Notes under the pieces: model-generated | Databases searched by the model: none | What the model was told of the DNA's origin: nothing | The model's input: only the letters and a program-made list of their open reading frames with translations | Position numbers and translations under genes: made by a program | Part shown: positions 21,703-23,878 of the stretch, piece after piece | Layout of the letters: the number at the start of each line of letters is the position of its first letter | Position numbering within the stretch: the first letter of the stretch is position 1 | Assembly: GCA_030636745.1 (NCBI GenBank) | Contig: DAOVWH010000009.1 | Span: forward strand, 1-23,878 | Reading direction: 5' to 3' | Source of the DNA: UBA1672 sp023140905 | Lineage (GTDB): Bacteria > Pseudomonadota > Alphaproteobacteria > Micavibrionales > Micavibrionaceae | DNA length: 23,878 bases

Positions 21703-23878
21703 TTGTCTTTTTTAAGTAATAATAATGTTAGACAGCTTCTCTCGGAGATTAATGCGCTATGGTTTGGTAGAAAACCCCGTGCGCTTGATTGCGTTGGGGA
21801 TGGTCAGCTTACATCTTCTGCCCTTTATTGCGATTATTCTGTGATGAGAGCGCTAGAGCCGCGTATTATGTTGGATGCTGCATTAGCTGGTATTATTGCC
21901 GAGACGGCTTTTCTTGATGACTCTATGGATTTTTTACAAGACAATATTTTTACGAATGAGACTAACCATTATAGCCATGATTCAAAAGATGTTCTGAACG
22001 GGCTTTTTGAGGATTATATTCCGCCACAAGTTTCTTCTCATGATAATGATAATATTGTGGTTTTTGTTGATGAGGGCGTTGATGATCTTTCTGCCTTTCT
22101 CTCAAATTTTGATGCTGATATTGATGTTGTCGTTCTGGCTTCGGATCGTGACGGATTCAGGCAAATTGCACAAAATCTTTCAAATCGTACAGAGGTTGAT
22201 GCTGTTCATATCTTTAGTCATGGACGTTCCGGTGAATTGATTCTGGGGGATAAGGCGCTTAATTCAGTTACTATTGGGAGCTATTCAGACATATTATCGG
22301 TTATTAAGGGCGCTTTATCAGAGAAAGCGGATCTGTTTCTTTATGGATGTAATTTTGCGCAGGACAATCAGTTTATTTCTGATCTGGCAGAGCTAACCGG
22401 TGCGGATGTTGCCGCTTCTGATGACTTAACGGGCGCGGCATCATTGGGTGGGGATTGGGATTTGGAAATCGCTATTGGCGAAATTAATGCAGAGGTTTTT
22501 GCTTTTGAAAACTATAATAACGTGCTGGCTGTACTTACTGTAAATGATTTTGATGCCAGCATTACGTATGATGAGACTGATGTTAATGCGGGGCCGCAAA
22601 TTATTGATGCTGCTGTGACTCTTGCCGGCGGGACTGGTGTTTTTAGTACTTATGCTATGACCGTATCATCTAATGGTGAAGCGACTGAGAAGCTTTCCGT
22701 TAATACGCAAGGATATGGTGTTGGAGAAATTGCATATAATTCGGGAACCGGTGAGGTTAAATACGAAGGTAGCGCGATAGGAATGGTTACATCTGATGGT
22801 TTTGACGGCGCTGATCTGATTGTTCACTTTAATGATAATGCAAACAATACGTCTGTTGAGGCTTTAATTGAAAATTTAACTTATGAGAATACATCTGACG
22901 ATCCTGCAGCAGCACGCACAGTAACCATTGATCTGAATGATGGCAGTATAGGAAATCTGGTGTTTAGCGATACTCAAACAACAGGTTATTATCCAGGAAG
23001 CCTGACTTTCAGCCCGGATGGGAATTATGCATATATTGCCAGCGCGGTCTACGATACTATAGAAATTTATTCACATAATAGCATAACCGGTCAGTTAACA
23101 TATTTAAGTCAGGTCAAAGATGGCGTTGACGGTGTTGATGGGCTGGACAATGTATTGAATACAACATTTAGTTCAGACGGAAATTATTTTTATGCAGCAG
23201 GGTATAATGATGATGCAGTTGCGATTTTTTCCTATGATAATACAACCGGTCAGTTAACATATTTAAGTCAGGTCAAAGATGGTGTAGGCGGTGTCGATGG
23301 ATTGGACGGTGCTAATAATATCATATTTAGTCCAGACGGAAATTATGCTTACGTAACGGGTCAAAATGATAATGCAGTTGCGGTTTTTTCCTATGATAAT
23401 ACAACTGGAAACCTGACTTATCTAAGCCATGTCAAAGATGGTGTTGGAGGTGTTGACGGATTGTATGGTGTCAGAAGTATTACATTTAGTCCGGATGGAG
23501 ATTATGCTTATGCAGCAGGGTATACTGATGACGCTGTTGCAATTTTTTCCTATGATAATACGACTGGAAGCTTGACTTATTTAAGTCGAGTTAGAGACGG
23601 CAGCGATGGTGTTGATGGATTGAATGGTGCTACACAGCTTACGTTTAGTCCGGATGGAAATTATGCATATGTAACAGGATGTAATGATAGTGCAGTTGCG
23701 ATTTTTTCCTATGATAATACAACCGGTCAGTTAACATATTTAAGTCAGGTCAAAGATGGTGTCGGCGGTGTTGATGGATTGTATGGTGCTATGGATATTA
23801 TTTTCAGCCCGGATGGAAGTTATGCTTATGTAACAGGGTATAATGATGATGCAGTTGCGGTTTTTTCCTATGATAATA
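21703..23878 (+). CDS. Giant surface/adhesin-like protein with DUF4347 and beta-propeller repeats (5' part; continues past the window)
   Basis: At least 725 residues, still open at the window end. TTG 21703 is the likely start, with AGGAG (21691-21695) 7 nt upstream and an in-frame TAA at 21697; ATG 21844 is the alternative but would remove the conserved residues before LEPRIMLDAA (50-59). The DUF4347 domain is about residues 115-265: HIFSHGRSGELILG, then LFLYGCNFAQ, then ADVAASDDLTGAASLGGDWD. H173 and C216 are placed like the His/Cys pair of clan-CD peptidases. A cadherin-like segment follows (~275-425), then 53-residue propeller repeats (from ~430). No ordinary signal peptide is seen. Such proteins are usually found next to HlyD/M50/TolC genes and are probably the exported client. 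Confidence 0.9.
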   Translation, partial: MSFLSNNNVRQLLSEINALWFGRKPRALDCVGDGQLTSSALYCDYSVMRALEPRIMLDAALAGIIAETAFLDDSMDFLQDNIFTNETNHYSHDSKDVLNGLFEDYIPPQVSSHDNDNIVVFVDEGVDDLSAFLSNFDADIDVVVLASDRDGFRQIAQNLSNRTEVDAVHIFSHGRSGELILGDKALNSVTIGSYSDILSVIKGALSEKADLFLYGCNFAQDNQFISDLAELTGADVAASDDLTGAASLGGDWDLEIAIGEINAEVFAFENYNNVLAVLTVNDFDASITYDETDVNAGPQIIDAAVTLAGGTGVFSTYAMTVSSNGEATEKLSVNTQGYGVGEIAYNSGTGEVKYEGSAIGMVTSDGFDGADLIVHFNDNANNTSVEALIENLTYENTSDDPAAARTVTIDLNDGSIGNLVFSDTQTTGYYPGSLTFSPDGNYAYIASAVYDTIEIYSHNSITGQLTYLSQVKDGVDGVDGLDNVLNTTFSSDGNYFYAAGYNDDAVAIFSYDNTTGQLTYLSQVKDGVGGVDGLDGANNIIFSPDGNYAYVTGQNDNAVAVFSYDNTTGNLTYLSHVKDGVGGVDGLYGVRSITFSPDGDYAYAAGYTDDAVAIFSYDNTTGSLTYLSRVRDGSDGVDGLNGATQLTFSPDGNYAYVTGCNDSAVAIFSYDNTTGQLTYLSQVKDGVGGVDGLYGAMDIIFSPDGSYAYVTGYNDDAVAVFSYDN
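22990..23878 (+). repeat. 159-bp tandem repeats encoding beta-propeller blades
   Basis: The segment encoding (I/V)FSYDNTTG(Q/N/S)LTYLS recurs at 23062 (diverged), 23221, 23380, 23539, 23698 and 23857, spaced exactly 159 bp (53 residues). Each unit has two blade strands, FSPDGNYAYVTG and AVAIFSYDNTTG, joined by a loop VKDGVGGVDGL. The unit resembles lactonase/YVTN-type propellers. At least five full units are seen and the sixth is cut by the window end. Confidence 0.9.

Noticed and set aside
21699..21719. ATG at 21699 as the giant gene start
   Set aside because: It is in a different frame and stops after six codons; the TTG at 21703 opens the long frame with AGGAG at 7 nt.
22990..23878. CRISPR array, suggested by regular direct repeats
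   Set aside because: The repeats are in frame with the giant protein, the period is 159 bp throughout, and they encode propeller blades.

Overview
The window reads as a piece of an AT-rich alphaproteobacterial chromosome. The evidence is the gene set and order: an SRP RNA gene just upstream of dnaX, then ybaB on the same strand, an epsilon-type dnaQ, an Smr protein ending in an HGGEGALYVLLRR-type tail, and class-typical L11 and L1. Two divergent copies of a family resembling DUF6782 would fit a Micavibrio-like lineage, but that placement is inference.

Layout. Positions 1-370 hold the decayed tail of an IS200/IS605-type transposase and one copy of an intergenic repeat family. Positions 371-4652 are accessory: two paralogous unknown proteins, then two minus-strand genes (an unknown protein and a cytoplasmic-looking coiled-coil/LysM protein) that share a duplicated promoter of about 48 bp. 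Positions 4740-6341 are a queD-queE-queF operon for the queuosine precursors. Positions 6407-13196 are housekeeping: dnaQ, an Smr protein, a secreted unknown, rplK-rplA with a candidate L1-binding leader, and the dnaX-ybaB-xth run on the minus strand. The SRP RNA lies at about 13357-13480, minus strand. A Ser/Glu-rich acidic protein follows at 13624-14748.

Positions 14821-23878 are the most interesting part. A TolC-like outer-membrane lipoprotein with a SPOR-like tail is divergent from a run of three genes: a small periplasmic HlyD-type adaptor, a GAF-like/transmembrane/HlyD fusion, and a PqqD-like/M50 metalloprotease/HlyD fusion. After them comes a very large surface-protein gene that runs off the window (LEPRIMLDAA motif, DUF4347 domain, cadherin-like segment, 53-residue beta-propeller repeats). 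No ABC-transporter ATPase is present. The arrangement looks like an export or surface-display system built around a membrane metalloprotease and three adaptor-like proteins, with the giant protein as its likely client. That function is inference from neighbourhood and domains.

A family of short inverted repeats, with core TATAGTAGTTTCACTTAAG or its complement, sits in most of the longer intergenic gaps of the right-hand half and also near position 200. One copy contains the rplA terminator, and another is interrupted by a 24-nt hairpin.
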